Positions 28,086-37,530 of a DNA stretch of 64,000 nt are shown one piece after another. The notes below the pieces were generated by a model. That model saw only the letters and a program-made list of their open reading frames with translations. It ran no database searches and was not told the origin of the DNA. Made by a program: the position numbers and the translations under genes. This stretch comes from Marinomonas ostreistagni. GTDB taxonomy: Bacteria > Pseudomonadota > Gammaproteobacteria > Pseudomonadales > Marinomonadaceae. Positions within the stretch are counted from its first letter, which is position 1, and each line of letters opens with the position of its first letter. The DNA lies in NCBI RefSeq assembly GCF_016888445.1, contig NZ_JAFEKF010000001.1:992001-1056000 (forward strand). Direction: 5' to 3'.

Positions 28086-29215
28086 GTCAACATGATTGCA
28101 ACAATGAGCCACTGGAAATCAACCGCTCAACGCCCAAAATAGCCTTTGTGATCGTCGCTGTGATTGTACTGGGAGTATTTGGCAGCCTTTATTATTTTAA
28201 GCACGCTGGACAAAGCCAAGCCTCTGGCTGGCAGCCGCAAGCAGTCCCCGTGACGGCCATGCAAGTCACACCACAAGCCCTGCCCTTAACCCTTGAAGCG
28301 ATTGGCTCCCTAACCGCAGTACAACAAGTCATGCTGTCACCTGAAATGGCAGGACGAGTACAGGCGATCAACTTTGAATCGGGGCAAAGCGTCGACCAAG
28401 GCGCATTATTGCTGCAACTTAACTCGGCGCCTGAGCAAGCGGCGCTCGCCTCCGCCAAAGCCAATGTGCGCTTTGCCCAAAGCCAATTACAGCGCACCGA
28501 GAAGCTTAATCGTACTGGCGTTGAACCACTCGATGCTTTGCAAATGCGCCGCTCTACTTATGATCAAGCCGCCGCCGAAGTCACACGCCTAGAAGCGCAA
28601 TTGCGCCAAAAACAAATCGTCGCGCCTTTTACCGGAGAGCTTGGCATTCGCCAAGTGAATCTAGGTCAGTACATTAACCCTGGCGAAGCCGTGGTATCGT
28701 TAACCGCTCTAGATAAGCTCTATGTGGAGTTTTCCATTCCACAGCAACATCTTGCGGCGTTACAGCAAAACGCCGAAGTGACGCTCACCTCAGACGCTTA
28801 TCCAGAGCAAACCTTCACCGCATACGTCAATGCGGTCGAACCACAGGTGAATGCCAATACTCGTAACATCCGCGTGCAGGCACTGTTGGACAATCGCGAA
28901 CAAACGCTTCGCCCTGGCATGTACGTCAATGTAGCGCTCGCCATCGATACCCGCGAGGCCGCCATTGTTGTGCCCAATACCGCCGTGCAAACGTCCGCTC
29001 AAGGTCATATGGTAACGGTAGTGCGCGGTGACAACGCTACTGAACAAGGTAACGCCGAGGTCGTTCCTGTCGAAGTGGGCGAGCGCATCGGCGAGCAAAT
29101 TTTGATTCGCTCAGGCTTACAAGCCAATGATGTGATTGTCACCGTCGGACAAAACCGTCTGCAGCCGGGGGCCGAAGTGACCGTGACTGAGCTTATTCAG
29201 GGTGAGGAGCAATAA
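28082..29215 (+). CDS. RND efflux periplasmic adaptor (membrane fusion protein)
   Basis: This 377-residue HlyD/AcrA-type adaptor has a membrane anchor at about 20-40 (IAFVIVAVIVLGVFGSLYYF). The split lipoyl/barrel-sandwich part (GRVQAINFESGQSVDQGALL and APFTGELGIRQVNLGQYI) flanks an alpha-hairpin, followed by the beta-barrel and membrane-proximal domains. GTG 28082 follows AGGAGGTG. It links the RND pump to an outer-membrane channel; no channel gene follows, so a separately encoded TolC-like protein is probably used. SoxR control implies export of redox-active compounds. Confidence 0.94.
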   Translation: MSQHDCNNEPLEINRSTPKIAFVIVAVIVLGVFGSLYYFKHAGQSQASGWQPQAVPVTAMQVTPQALPLTLEAIGSLTAVQQVMLSPEMAGRVQAINFESGQSVDQGALLLQLNSAPEQAALASAKANVRFAQSQLQRTEKLNRTGVEPLDALQMRRSTYDQAAAEVTRLEAQLRQKQIVAPFTGELGIRQVNLGQYINPGEAVVSLTALDKLYVEFSIPQQHLAALQQNAEVTLTSDAYPEQTFTAYVNAVEPQVNANTRNIRVQALLDNREQTLRPGMYVNVALAIDTREAAIVVPNTAVQTSAQGHMVTVVRGDNATEQGNAEVVPVEVGERIGEQILIRSGLQANDVIVTVGQNRLQPGAEVTVTELIQGEEQ

Positions 29216-29217
29216 GC

Positions 29218-32200
29218 ATGCGCTTCACAGACATTTTTATTAACCGCCCTATCCTTTCGGTGGTGGTCAGCTTGCTGATTTTGCTGATCGGCTTAAGCGC
29301 AGCGTATAACCTACAAATCCGTCAGTATCCCAAGATGGAAAGCGCGACCATCACCATCGATACCGCGTTGCCTGGTGCCACTCAGGATATGATGCAAGGG
29401 TTTGTCACCACGCCCATTGCGCAAGCGATCTCGACCGCTAGCGGCATTGAGTACATTACTTCTACGTCAAAACAGGGCAAAAGCCATATTTCAGCCAAAC
29501 TGGTGCTGAACGCCGACGCGGACCGCTCGATGACCGAGATTTTGTCCAAAGTTCAGACCGTTAAATACCGATTGCCCGAAGGCGTGGCCGATCCCGTGAT
29601 CGCCAAAATCACCGATGGCGCTTCAGCGATTCAATACATTGCTTTTAAAAGCGATGCGTTAAATGCATCGCAGATTGTCGACTTTGCCGACCGTGTGGCA
29701 CTGCCGTTGATCACGTCTGTCTCGGGGGTGGCATCGGCGCAGATGACCGGTGGCGCCTCATACGCCATGCGTATCTGGGTCGATCCAGTTAAGCTTGCAG
29801 CACGCAACATGACCGCCAGCGATATTGCCGCCGTACTGCGTAGCAATAATATCCAAGCGTCGCCAGGCCAATTAAAAGGCAGCAATACCGCCATTAATAT
29901 CACCGCCGCCACTGACTTGCAGGATATGGATGCCTTTCGCGAGATGGTGATCAAAGATGGCGAAGCAGGTATCGTGCGCTTGTCAGACGTGGCCACTATT
30001 GAGCTTGGAGCCCAAAACTATGACTCTGCGGCCATTGCCGATGGCACCAGCGCGGTATTTATCGCTATTTCGCCGACGCCAGATGGCAACCCGCTGGAGA
30101 TCGTCGACACCATTAACGCCCTGCTTCCGGATATTCAACAAGCGGCGCCACCAGGCCTTGAAGTCATTAACCGCTTTGATGTGGCGCACTTTGTCAACGC
30201 ATCGATCGAAGAAGTGGAACACACTCTAATCGAAGCGGTGATCATTGTAATCGTGGTGATCTTCTTATTTTTAGGCACCTTCCGCGCGGTGATCATTCCC
30301 GTGATCACGATTCCGTTATCTTTGTTAGGCACCGCTGCCTTAATGTTGGCGTTTGGTTTCTCTTTGAATCTACTGACATTGCTGGCGATGGTGTTAGCCA
30401 TTGGCCTAGTAGTAGACGACGCCATCGTGGTGGTGGAAAACATTCACCGCCATATCGAAGAAGGGCTTAAGCCTATGAAAGCGGCCATTGTCGGAGCCCG
30501 TGAAATCATCGGCCCCGTGATTTCGATGACCATCACTTTGGCGGCGGTTTATGCGCCGATTGGCTTGATGGGCGGTCTTACGGGTGCGCTATTCCGTGAG
30601 TTTGCTTTTACCCTTGCAGGTTCCGTCATTGTATCCGGTGTGGTCGCGCTGACCTTATCGCCGATGATGAGCGGTAAGCTATTAAGCGCTAAACAATCCG
30701 AAGCTAAGCTTGCGCAGTGGGTAGAAGGCTACATGGGCGGCCTAACGCGTCGCTATAGTAGATTACTGGATGCAACGCTTAAAGCGCGAACGGCGATCGT
30801 GTTTGCCGGCATCGCCATCATGGCAGGCATCGTGATGCTGTTTTTGGGCTCGGAGCAAGAGCTGGCCCCACCTGAAGACATGGGCTATGTGTTTGCCCAA
30901 ACCAAAGCGCCACAATACGCCAATGTCGATTACACCGAACGCTACAGCGCCGAGGTCGATGCTATCTTTGCGCAAATCCCCGAATTTAGCGGCAGTTTCT
31001 TTGCCATCGGTGGCGCCAACGCCAACATTGGCTTTGGCGGTATTATTTTGGATGAATGGGCCGAACGTGAGCGCACTGCCGATGATATTCAAAATGAGCT
31101 AGCAGGCAGAACTGCCGGCGTCACGGGCGTGTATACCTCACTGTTCCAAGATAACCCGTTACCGGCCGGCAGTGGCGGCTTACCGGTGCAAATGGTGATT
31201 CGTTCTACGGATGATTTTAACAGTCTGTATCAAACACTCATGGGGCTTGTCGGCGCTTCTTGGGGCAGCGGCTTATTTGCTTTTGTCGACAGTGATTTAG
31301 CGTTTGATAGCGCCGAGGCACATATCCGAATTGATCGTGCCAAAGCCGGCGACATGGGTGTTTCTATGTCCGAGATCGCCGATACCTTGGCGATTCTGGT
31401 GGGTGAAAACTACATCAACCGCTTTAACTGGTTTGATCGCTCTTACGATGTCATCACGCAGGTGCCACAATCCGCACGTCTGACACCGGATAACTTAGGC
31501 CAGTACTATGTCCGTACAGGCTCGGGAGAATTAGTGCCACTGTCGACGGTTATTGAGGTTGAGGTCAAACCCCAGCCAAATATGCTGCCGCAATTTAACC
31601 AGATGAATTCGGCGACCTTGTCGGCGGTATTGATGCCTGGCGTCACCATGGGCCAAGCGGTGGAGTTCTTGCAATCCCAGCCACTGCCAGAAGGCACGAC
31701 TGTCGATTGGCTTTCCAACAGCCGCCAGTTTGTCCAAGAAGGCAATCAACTGACGATCTCTTTTGCGTTTGCATTGATCGTGATTTTCTTGGTGTTAGCG
31801 GCGCAGTTTGAAAGTTTCCGCGACCCACTGGTGATTTTGATCACAGTGCCGCTGGCGATCTGTGGTGCGTTAGCCCCGATTTACTTAGGCTTTACCACGC
31901 TCAATATCTACACTCAGATTGGTCTGGTCACGCTGATCGGCCTGATCTCCAAGCACGGTATTTTGATGGTGTCGTTTGCTAATGATCTTCAGATCCAGCA
32001 ACAGATGAGTAAGCTGGAAGCCATTCGTCATTCGGCTGCAGTACGTATGCGCCCAGTGTTGATGACCACTGCTGCGATGGTAGCGGGTTTGGTGCCGTTG
32101 TTGCTCGCCGCTGGCGCCGGTGCATCCAGTCGTTTTGCTATTGGCGTAGTAGTGGTGATGGGGATGTTGGTTGGTACGCTATTTACCTTGTTTGTGCTAC

Positions 32201-32262
32201 CCACCTTCTATTGCTTGTTAGCGGGCGATCATCGTCACCGCGGCCAAGCCCAGTCTGAATAG
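29218..32262 (+). CDS. RND multidrug efflux permease (HAE-1 type)
   Basis: This 1014-residue inner-membrane proton antiporter starts MRFTDIFINRPILSVVVSLL. It has the duplicated 12-helix layout with two large periplasmic loops. TM4 carries the GLVVDDAIVVVENIHRHIEEG motif with the paired aspartates of the proton relay, and the TM10-11 region has LIGLISKHGILMVSFAN. It begins 2 bases after the adaptor stop. Similarity in kind to the MexI/MdtB-like groups is likely, and SoxR control recalls mexGHI-opmD of P. aeruginosa. The exact substrate is unknown. Confidence 0.95.
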   Translation: MRFTDIFINRPILSVVVSLLILLIGLSAAYNLQIRQYPKMESATITIDTALPGATQDMMQGFVTTPIAQAISTASGIEYITSTSKQGKSHISAKLVLNADADRSMTEILSKVQTVKYRLPEGVADPVIAKITDGASAIQYIAFKSDALNASQIVDFADRVALPLITSVSGVASAQMTGGASYAMRIWVDPVKLAARNMTASDIAAVLRSNNIQASPGQLKGSNTAINITAATDLQDMDAFREMVIKDGEAGIVRLSDVATIELGAQNYDSAAIADGTSAVFIAISPTPDGNPLEIVDTINALLPDIQQAAPPGLEVINRFDVAHFVNASIEEVEHTLIEAVIIVIVVIFLFLGTFRAVIIPVITIPLSLLGTAALMLAFGFSLNLLTLLAMVLAIGLVVDDAIVVVENIHRHIEEGLKPMKAAIVGAREIIGPVISMTITLAAVYAPIGLMGGLTGALFREFAFTLAGSVIVSGVVALTLSPMMSGKLLSAKQSEAKLAQWVEGYMGGLTRRYSRLLDATLKARTAIVFAGIAIMAGIVMLFLGSEQELAPPEDMGYVFAQTKAPQYANVDYTERYSAEVDAIFAQIPEFSGSFFAIGGANANIGFGGIILDEWAERERTADDIQNELAGRTAGVTGVYTSLFQDNPLPAGSGGLPVQMVIRSTDDFNSLYQTLMGLVGASWGSGLFAFVDSDLAFDSAEAHIRIDRAKAGDMGVSMSEIADTLAILVGENYINRFNWFDRSYDVITQVPQSARLTPDNLGQYYVRTGSGELVPLSTVIEVEVKPQPNMLPQFNQMNSATLSAVLMPGVTMGQAVEFLQSQPLPEGTTVDWLSNSRQFVQEGNQLTISFAFALIVIFLVLAAQFESFRDPLVILITVPLAICGALAPIYLGFTTLNIYTQIGLVTLIGLISKHGILMVSFANDLQIQQQMSKLEAIRHSAAVRMRPVLMTTAAMVAGLVPLLLAAGAGASSRFAIGVVVVMGMLVGTLFTLFVLPTFYCLLAGDHRHRGQAQSE

Positions 32263-32315
32263 GCATTTCGCCTAGACAGGTCAGCGCTGTACTGACGACA
32301 ACACGTGCTGACAAA

Positions 32316-32352
32316 AAAAGCCCTTGCTGACTTCTCTCCAGCAAGGGCTTTT
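32316..32352 (+). terminator. Terminator of the RND operon
   Basis: AAAAGCCCTTGCTG and CAGCAAGGGCTTTT form a 14-bp stem with a 9-base loop and a T-rich end. Confidence 0.9.
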
Positions 32353-32361
32353 ATTCATAAA

Positions 32362-32392
32362 AAATGCCGATCAAATCTTTTGACCGGCATTT
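32362..32392 (-). terminator. Terminator of the cupin / CMD operon
   Basis: AAATGCCG and CGGCATTT pair, with an inner TCAAA/TTTGA stem and one mismatch; the minus strand ends in six Ts. Confidence 0.85.
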
Positions 32393-32420
32393 AATACTAC
32401 ACAAAAAGCTTAAGCGGATG

Positions 32421-32885
32421 TTATTCGCCTAGGTACTGCTCGTCCGTCACTGGCTCCATCCAGTCCACCACAGAACCTTCATCGTTTTGCGCTTGGATCG
32501 CATAGTGCGTCATAGACGTCGTGTCGGTCGCGCCGTGCCAATGCTTAACACCTGGTGGACACCACACTACGTCACCTGCTTTGATCACTTGGCGAGCTTC
32601 ACCTTCTTGTTGGGTCCAGCCTGTTCCACTGGTAATGACCAGCGTTTGACCTTCTGGGTGCGTGTGCCAATTTGAGCGCGCACCTGGGTGGAATGTCACT
32701 TCGCCAGCACTGAAATCACGATGCTCATTTGGGGCAAATACCGGGTTGATAATCGACGTGCCTGTGAATAGATCGTCAGAACCAATCACGGTTTTTTGTG
32801 TGCCAGCGCGAGTGATTTCAACATCAGCGGCTAAGGCAGAACCTGCCATCAAGGTAACCATCGTGACGGTAATCAGCTTTTTCAT
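32421..32885 (-). CDS. Exported manganese-type small cupin (hydroxynitrile-lyase-like)
   Basis: This 154-residue protein has a signal peptide cut after SALAA. The cupin motif gives H74, H76, Q80 and H115 (NWHTHPEGQ...GVKHWHG). After removal of the export sequence, this spacing equals what I recall for the Mn ligands of the Granulicella hydroxynitrile lyase (H53, H55, Q59, H94). Such proteins are often annotated (R)-mandelonitrile lyase, though physiological roles are mostly unknown. ATG 32885 is preferred over one four codons upstream because it begins the signal peptide. The exported CMD protein gene lies 53 bases upstream, suggesting a shared periplasmic function. Confidence 0.85.
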   Translation of the reverse strand: MKKLITVTMVTLMAGSALAADVEITRAGTQKTVIGSDDLFTGTSIINPVFAPNEHRDFSAGEVTFHPGARSNWHTHPEGQTLVITSGTGWTQQEGEARQVIKAGDVVWCPPGVKHWHGATDTTSMTHYAIQAQNDEGSVVDWMEPVTDEQYLGE

Positions 32886-32938
32886 ATCATGCTCCATTGA
32901 AAATTAACGTAAGGGTTAAACAATTCTGTCGTGCAGGC

Positions 32939-33691
32939 TTAGTTGCCGCGCTTATCAAACACTTCTTGGAAGATCGGCATCGCCGTGAAGACATTTGGCC
33001 AGTTCACGTAAAACGCCATTTGTGTCAACGCTTCTGACGCTTCGCTCTGCTTCAGGCCGTTATCTAGTGCGCGATTCAAGTGGAATGGTACCTGCTCGGC
33101 TTGGCCGTTTGCCACTAAAGAACTCACGGTGACCAAGCTGCGATCACGTGGCGTTAGGTCTGGACGTAGCCAAACGTCGCGGAACAAAGGTTCGCGGGTG
33201 TAATCCGCAACACCTTGAGATGTTGGTGCGTAATTCTTTTGTACGTTGCTTTCACGGGCGGCTTCAAATTCTTCGTCCATTGGTAGCAGCTCAACATCTG
33301 CACCTGGTAGGTCGTCAGCATCAATATCGCGGTCTTCGTACACATCCGCCAACTCATCCGCAGCCGCTAGAGCATTGTTCCAACCTGCATAAAAGGCCAA
33401 GTGTGTGACGATGCCTGACAGCTCAGATGGCTCTACGCCATTATCTAAAGCGCGAGCAAACTCTTGTGGTAACATTTCTGTTTTGCCCGCTGCTACCAAA
33501 GTGGCTACTGATACCACACTGCGATCGCGCGGCGTTAGACCTTCACGCTGCCATAAATCCTTCTCTAAAACATTTTCGTTGTAATGTGCTAGCGCTGGCA
33601 CGGCCCGCTTCAAGTTTTCCTGAATAGAATCTGCATGGCCTGCAGACGCTGCGAGTGAAAACGCTAATCCTATTAATGTTTTTTTGTTCAT
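32939..33691 (-). CDS. Exported double-domain carboxymuconolactone-decarboxylase-family protein
   Basis: This 250-residue protein has a signal peptide (about 1-21, ending GHADS) and two CMD/AhpD-like domains (about 40-115 and 165-245). Both contain TPRDRSxVxVxxLVAxG, ALDNG and FYxxWxN. There is no CxxC, so it is not an AhpD-type disulfide reductase. The His usual before the RALDNG motif is present in domain 2 (H204) but is Glu77 in domain 1. ATG 33691 has GGAGG nearby. CMD-cupin pairs are common; the substrate is unknown. Confidence 0.87.
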   Translation of the reverse strand: MNKKTLIGLAFSLAASAGHADSIQENLKRAVPALAHYNENVLEKDLWQREGLTPRDRSVVSVATLVAAGKTEMLPQEFARALDNGVEPSELSGIVTHLAFYAGWNNALAAADELADVYEDRDIDADDLPGADVELLPMDEEFEAARESNVQKNYAPTSQGVADYTREPLFRDVWLRPDLTPRDRSLVTVSSLVANGQAEQVPFHLNRALDNGLKQSEASEALTQMAFYVNWPNVFTAMPIFQEVFDKRGN

Positions 33692-33835
33692 CACATCCTC
33701 CTAAAGAAAGTTAACGCTATACGATCTATTTACAATCTGAAACGAAATACGCTTAATAAGACTTATGAGCCATACTCATTAATAATTTCTGAACTTCTGT
33801 TGTCACAGCTGAGCTCTTATCGATGCCCATACAAA

Positions 33836-33867
33836 AAAGCCCGACTCAGTCACTGAGATCGGGCTTT
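33836..33867 (-). terminator. Terminator of the alpha/beta-hydrolase gene
   Basis: AAAGCCCGA and TCGGGCTTT enclose a second CTCAG/CTGAG stem with one bulge; six Ts follow on the minus strand. Confidence 0.85.
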
Positions 33868-33877
33868 AATGCAACAA

Positions 33878-34831
33878 TTAGTTAAAACTGCTATTGAAGA
33901 AGTTTTCTAACTTATCAAACGGAATCAAATCTGTTTTGTGGTAAAGATCCACGTGGTTGGCATTTGGCACCACATGTAGCTCTTTGGCTTCGCCAGCCGC
34001 TTCGTAAACGTCTTCACTGAAGTAACGCGAATGTGCATGCTCACCGATCACTAATAGAATCGGACGTGGGTTGATCCATTTAATGTTATCAAGCAATGCG
34101 TAGTTCACAAATGACATAGCACTGCTCATGGTGAACTGGGTGATCGAGTTTGGGTGGTAGCCCACTGGGCGTGAGTAGAAGCCACCAAATTCTGCACCGA
34201 TTGGGTTCTCTTCAGCATCCCATTCAAGCGGCGCACCACGATCGGTCAATGCTGGCTGACCATTTTCAAAATCTTCATAACGCTGCTCTGCTAGCTGGTC
34301 CAACCAAGCAATACGATCTTCATCTGACAGAGAGTCGCCAAAGCCGTATTTATGCATACGAGAAATGTCGTACATGCTGACTGTAGCGATGGCTTTTAAA
34401 CGGCGATCCACTTGAGCTGCGCTGAGGGCAAAACCACCACTGCCACAAATACCAATGGCACCGATGCGATCACGGTCAATAAACGGGCGTGTGCCCATAA
34501 AGTCGACGCCGGCGCTGAAGTCTTCTGAGAACATTTCTGGTGAAGATAGATGACGCGGCTCACCTTCGCTGTAGCCATTGTAAGATGGGTCAAAGGCCAA
34601 AACGGCAAAACCGCGCTGAGCTAGTTCGTTAGCATAAATGCCAGGCCCCTGCTCTTTTACACCGCCGTATGGCGCACCTACGATCAAGGCTGGATATTGT
34701 TTGGTTTCATCAAAGTCTGCTGGTAGGTACAAATCTGCAGATAGGTAAATTCCATAACGCGTGCTGTAGGATACGGGTGTACGTGTCACGTTTTCGCTTA
34801 ATTCGAAAATGTAGTTATCTGTCGCTGGCAT
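33878..34831 (-). CDS. Alpha/beta hydrolase (YcjY / dienelactone-hydrolase-like)
   Basis: This 317-residue cytoplasmic protein is an alpha/beta-hydrolase. The oxyanion region GAPYGGVKEQG is followed by the nucleophile elbow RIGAIGICGSGGFAL, whose CGSGG resembles the Cys nucleophile of dienelactone hydrolase; a nearby Ser is the alternative. Late ILLVIGEHAHSRY and NANHVDLYHK supply the Asp/Glu and His candidates. ATG 34831 has AGGAGATTCCGA before it and is preferred over a frame start 15 codons upstream. It is divergent from an AraC regulator that probably controls it. Confidence 0.85.
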   Translation of the reverse strand: MPATDNYIFELSENVTRTPVSYSTRYGIYLSADLYLPADFDETKQYPALIVGAPYGGVKEQGPGIYANELAQRGFAVLAFDPSYNGYSEGEPRHLSSPEMFSEDFSAGVDFMGTRPFIDRDRIGAIGICGSGGFALSAAQVDRRLKAIATVSMYDISRMHKYGFGDSLSDEDRIAWLDQLAEQRYEDFENGQPALTDRGAPLEWDAEENPIGAEFGGFYSRPVGYHPNSITQFTMSSAMSFVNYALLDNIKWINPRPILLVIGEHAHSRYFSEDVYEAAGEAKELHVVPNANHVDLYHKTDLIPFDKLENFFNSSFN

Positions 34832-35076
34832 TCGGAATCTCCTTTTGAATAGGTGTTTTCGTTTAACGAGATTCACTATAGCCAGCGGAGCAAATCAAGC
34901 GTTAGCCTATTCCTCTAGGGTTATTGCCTATTTGTACACAACCCTGTCATGAATGTTGCTGTATGTCGATTTAAGACTTTTTCTTACACAAAAAAATATT
35001 GACATAACCTCATGATTTTTAATTAATTTAATTCTAAATCTATATTTGAGCCAAATAAAATGATCAAAAAACATGC

Positions 35077-35108
35077 AAATAAGGCCATTTTAACGTCCTT
35101 ATTTTTTT
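35077..35108 (+). terminator. A/T-rich hairpin followed by Ts, upstream of the AraC promoter
   Basis: AAATAAGG pairs with CCTTATTT around a 12-base loop and runs into seven Ts on the plus strand. No gene transcribed in that direction precedes it, so it may end an unseen short RNA or block read-through. Confidence 0.4.
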
Positions 35109-35119
35109 GCCTAATAGAA

Positions 35120-35149
35120 TTGAAACAAAAACAATTTAAAGGGTATGAT
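35120..35149 (+). promoter_or_regulatory. Promoter of the AraC-family gene
   Basis: TTGAAA (35120-35125), an 18-base spacer and TATGAT (35144-35149) give a start near 35156, about 28 bases before the ATG. Confidence 0.55.
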
Positions 35150-35183
35150 GCAAGCATTAGAAGATAACAGATTAGGTAGTTAA

Positions 35184-36104
35184 ATGACCTCTACTCAACC
35201 CAAAGAGCTCGCTATCGGTCTTGAGCGCTTAGCCACGTCTGCCCGCGCTCTTACCAAAGATGCCAATCAACTGGTGACGCCAATTGATGGTTTGGTGATC
35301 AATTATTGGACACACCCAACAGATTCCACTAACTATTCGCTGAAGCCTAGTATTTGCTTGATCGCCCAAGGGGTCAAACGAGTGCTACTCGGCGAAGAGA
35401 CTTATGTTTACGATGCCAGCCAGTTTTTGATTTCATCGGTTGATCTACCCGTCACGGCCAACATTATGGAAGCCTCTGAAGAAGAGCCTTATGTCGGTAT
35501 TGTGCTGGAACTGGATCTGAAAGAGATCTCACAGCTAATCGTTGAGAGCGATTTGCGCTTTAAACAGAGCAAACAGTCGCAGGCAGGGATTGCACTCGGG
35601 CAATTAAACGAACCCATTTTGAATGCTTTTACCCGCTTGATCGAGCTGTGTGATGACCCAGACAGCATTGCGATTTTGGCCCCAGCCATCAAGCGTGAGA
35701 TTTTTTATCGTCTGCTCAAAACTCATCAAGGTCAATTGCTGTACCAAATTGCCATCGCTGGTAGTCACAGCAACCAGATTTCGCGCGCCATCGATTGGCT
35801 CTACAGCCACTACGCAGAGCCTTTGAGTGTCAGTGATTTGGCAGAATATTGCGGCATGAGCAAGTCGGCATTTCATAGCCATTTTCGCGCCATCACTTCG
35901 ATGACACCGCTACAGTTCCAAAAGAAACTGCGCCTTAATGAAGCACGACGCCTAATGCTCACTGAGCACTTAGATGCCTCTGAAGCCACCTACCAAGTGG
36001 GTTACGAGAGCCCATCGCAATTTTCACGAGAATACGCGCGTTTCTTTGGTTTGCCCCCCAAAAAAGACATCGAAGCACTGCGCCAACCCGCCAAAGCATC
36101 TTAA
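35184..36104 (+). CDS. AraC-family transcriptional regulator
   Basis: This 306-residue regulator has an N-terminal AraC_N-type sensing domain (about 25-180; YSLKPSICLIAQGVKRVLLG) and two C-terminal helix-turn-helix motifs at about 200-300 (SVSDLAEYCGMSKSAFHSHF and TYQVGYESPSQFSREYARFF). It is divergent from the alpha/beta hydrolase gene and convergent with a NepI-like exporter gene. AraC_N regulators are often paired with oxidoreductases or hydrolases that act on small organic compounds; the inducer is unknown. Confidence 0.92.
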   Translation: MTSTQPKELAIGLERLATSARALTKDANQLVTPIDGLVINYWTHPTDSTNYSLKPSICLIAQGVKRVLLGEETYVYDASQFLISSVDLPVTANIMEASEEEPYVGIVLELDLKEISQLIVESDLRFKQSKQSQAGIALGQLNEPILNAFTRLIELCDDPDSIAILAPAIKREIFYRLLKTHQGQLLYQIAIAGSHSNQISRAIDWLYSHYAEPLSVSDLAEYCGMSKSAFHSHFRAITSMTPLQFQKKLRLNEARRLMLTEHLDASEATYQVGYESPSQFSREYARFFGLPPKKDIEALRQPAKAS

Positions 36105-36116
36105 TAGCGTCCAAAA

Positions 36117-36140
36117 AAAGCCACTCAGTTGAGTGGCTTT
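36117..36140. terminator. Bidirectional terminator
   Basis: AAAGCCACTCA and TGAGTGGCTTT form an 11-bp stem with a 2-base gap between convergent genes; A-run on the left, T-run on the right. Confidence 0.85.
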
Positions 36141-36160
36141 GTATAACTAGGCAACCATGC

Positions 36161-37372
36161 TTAGGCTGGCTGCTGCACTTGACGGTGATTAATGGATCGC
36201 GCCCCAAGCGCCATCACGCCAGACATCAGTAACAACAGGCCTGCAACCGCAAACGCAGTTTCATAACCCCATAGGTCAAATAGCACACCGCCCACGGTCG
36301 AGCCAAGGCCAATGGCCAACTGAACGATTGCGACCATGAGGCCACCGCCTGCTTCAGCGTCATCAGGCATGGTTTTAGCGACCCATGTCCACCAACCAAC
36401 AGGTGCCGATGTGGCGATTAAGCCCCAGACGAACAGCACTGGCATTACTACCCATTGTTGCGCCCCCAGCTCAATCAAAAGCACCGCACAAATAGCCAAA
36501 ATAATGGGCATAATCATCAGCGTGTAAAATAAACCTTTACCCAAGAAACGGCTGATCAAGGTGGTACCGATAAAACCTGCTACACCGATCATCAGGAGTA
36601 CGACGGTCAGCACGCTTTCACTGACACCGGTTTCGATCTCAAGAAAAGGTCGAATGTAGGTATACAGCGTAAACTGCCCCATAAATAATAACGCTGTGGC
36701 ACAAAAGCCAACCGCGACTTCTAGGCGCTTCATCGGGCGAAAAATATGATGCAGCTTAGTCGCTTTACCATCCGAGGCCATGCTTGGCAGACTGACCCAT
36801 TGCCAAATAAACGCCGCCAGTGCCACCGGCACCAAGAAGAAAAACGCTCCGCGCCAGCTAACCAGCGCACCTAATAAACTGCCCAAAGGTGCGGCCAAGA
36901 CCATGGCTAAGGCATTACCGCCATTAAATACCGCCAACGCTTTAGGCACTTTCTCCGCTGGCACCAATCGCATGGCCGCCGCCGCAGACATAGACCAAAA
37001 ACCGCCTAAAGCCACACCAACTAACGCGCGCCCCGCCATGTACATGATGTAATTGGTGGCCAGCGCAACCAGCAAGCTTGAGACAAACATCACCGCAGTC
37101 AGCCCTAACAGCACTAACTTGCGGTCCAGTTTGCGTGTCAGCGAGGATACGCTAAGCGCTACCAACAGAGCACATAGGCCAGAAATCGCAATGCCTTGCC
37201 CTACTGCACCTTCGGTCACCATCAGCTCAGCGGCCATTGGCGTCAGCAAACTGACCGGCATAAACTCTGCGGCCACCATCAAAAATGCACACAGCGTCAT
37301 GGCAAAGACACCGCTCCAGTTGGCGCTCACCTCTGGTGCGGCGGCACCCTGAGTTTCATTAAATTCTGACAT
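36161..37372 (-). CDS. MFS exporter, NepI (purine ribonucleoside efflux)-like
   Basis: This 403-residue, 12-helix major-facilitator (DHA1) exporter shares distinctive blocks with E. coli NepI as I recall it: EFMPVSLLTPMAAELMVTEG, ALGGFWSMSAAAAMRLVPAE, then KVPKALAVF, and PVGWWTWV. NepI exports purine nucleosides such as inosine. Substrate here may differ. The start ATG 37372 lies in a stretch TTTCCTAG (plus), so the ribosome site is AGGAAAT. It is single and convergent with the AraC gene. Confidence 0.85.
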   Translation of the reverse strand: MSEFNETQGAAAPEVSANWSGVFAMTLCAFLMVAAEFMPVSLLTPMAAELMVTEGAVGQGIAISGLCALLVALSVSSLTRKLDRKLVLLGLTAVMFVSSLLVALATNYIMYMAGRALVGVALGGFWSMSAAAAMRLVPAEKVPKALAVFNGGNALAMVLAAPLGSLLGALVSWRGAFFFLVPVALAAFIWQWVSLPSMASDGKATKLHHIFRPMKRLEVAVGFCATALLFMGQFTLYTYIRPFLEIETGVSESVLTVVLLMIGVAGFIGTTLISRFLGKGLFYTLMIMPIILAICAVLLIELGAQQWVVMPVLFVWGLIATSAPVGWWTWVAKTMPDDAEAGGGLMVAIVQLAIGLGSTVGGVLFDLWGYETAFAVAGLLLLMSGVMALGARSINHRQVQQPA

Positions 37373-37495
37373 TTCCTAGTCCTGTTATGATTTGTCTAAT
37401 TAAGGTCTCTTAGAGGGCGCCTATTGAAGCAGACAAACGCGCAAGAGTAGAACCATAGACTCCTAAATCATTGCCTAATGCTCTTTATTTAAAAA

Positions 37496-37524
37496 ATGCA
37501 GCCTTTTGGTGATAAAGGCTGCAT
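37496..37524 (-). terminator. Terminator of the GH3 gene
   Basis: ATGCAGCCTTT and AAAGGCTGCAT form an 11-bp stem with a 7-base loop; six Ts follow on the minus strand. Confidence 0.85.
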
Positions 37525-37530
37525 CTAGGA

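Larger units (their letters stand above)
34832..35183. other. Divergent hydrolase / AraC control region
   Basis: This 352-base region is strongly A+T-rich. It contains the promoter for the AraC gene and an A/T hairpin, both listed separately. No gene was seen. Binding sites for the AraC regulator are expected here but cannot be singled out by eye. Confidence 0.5.
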
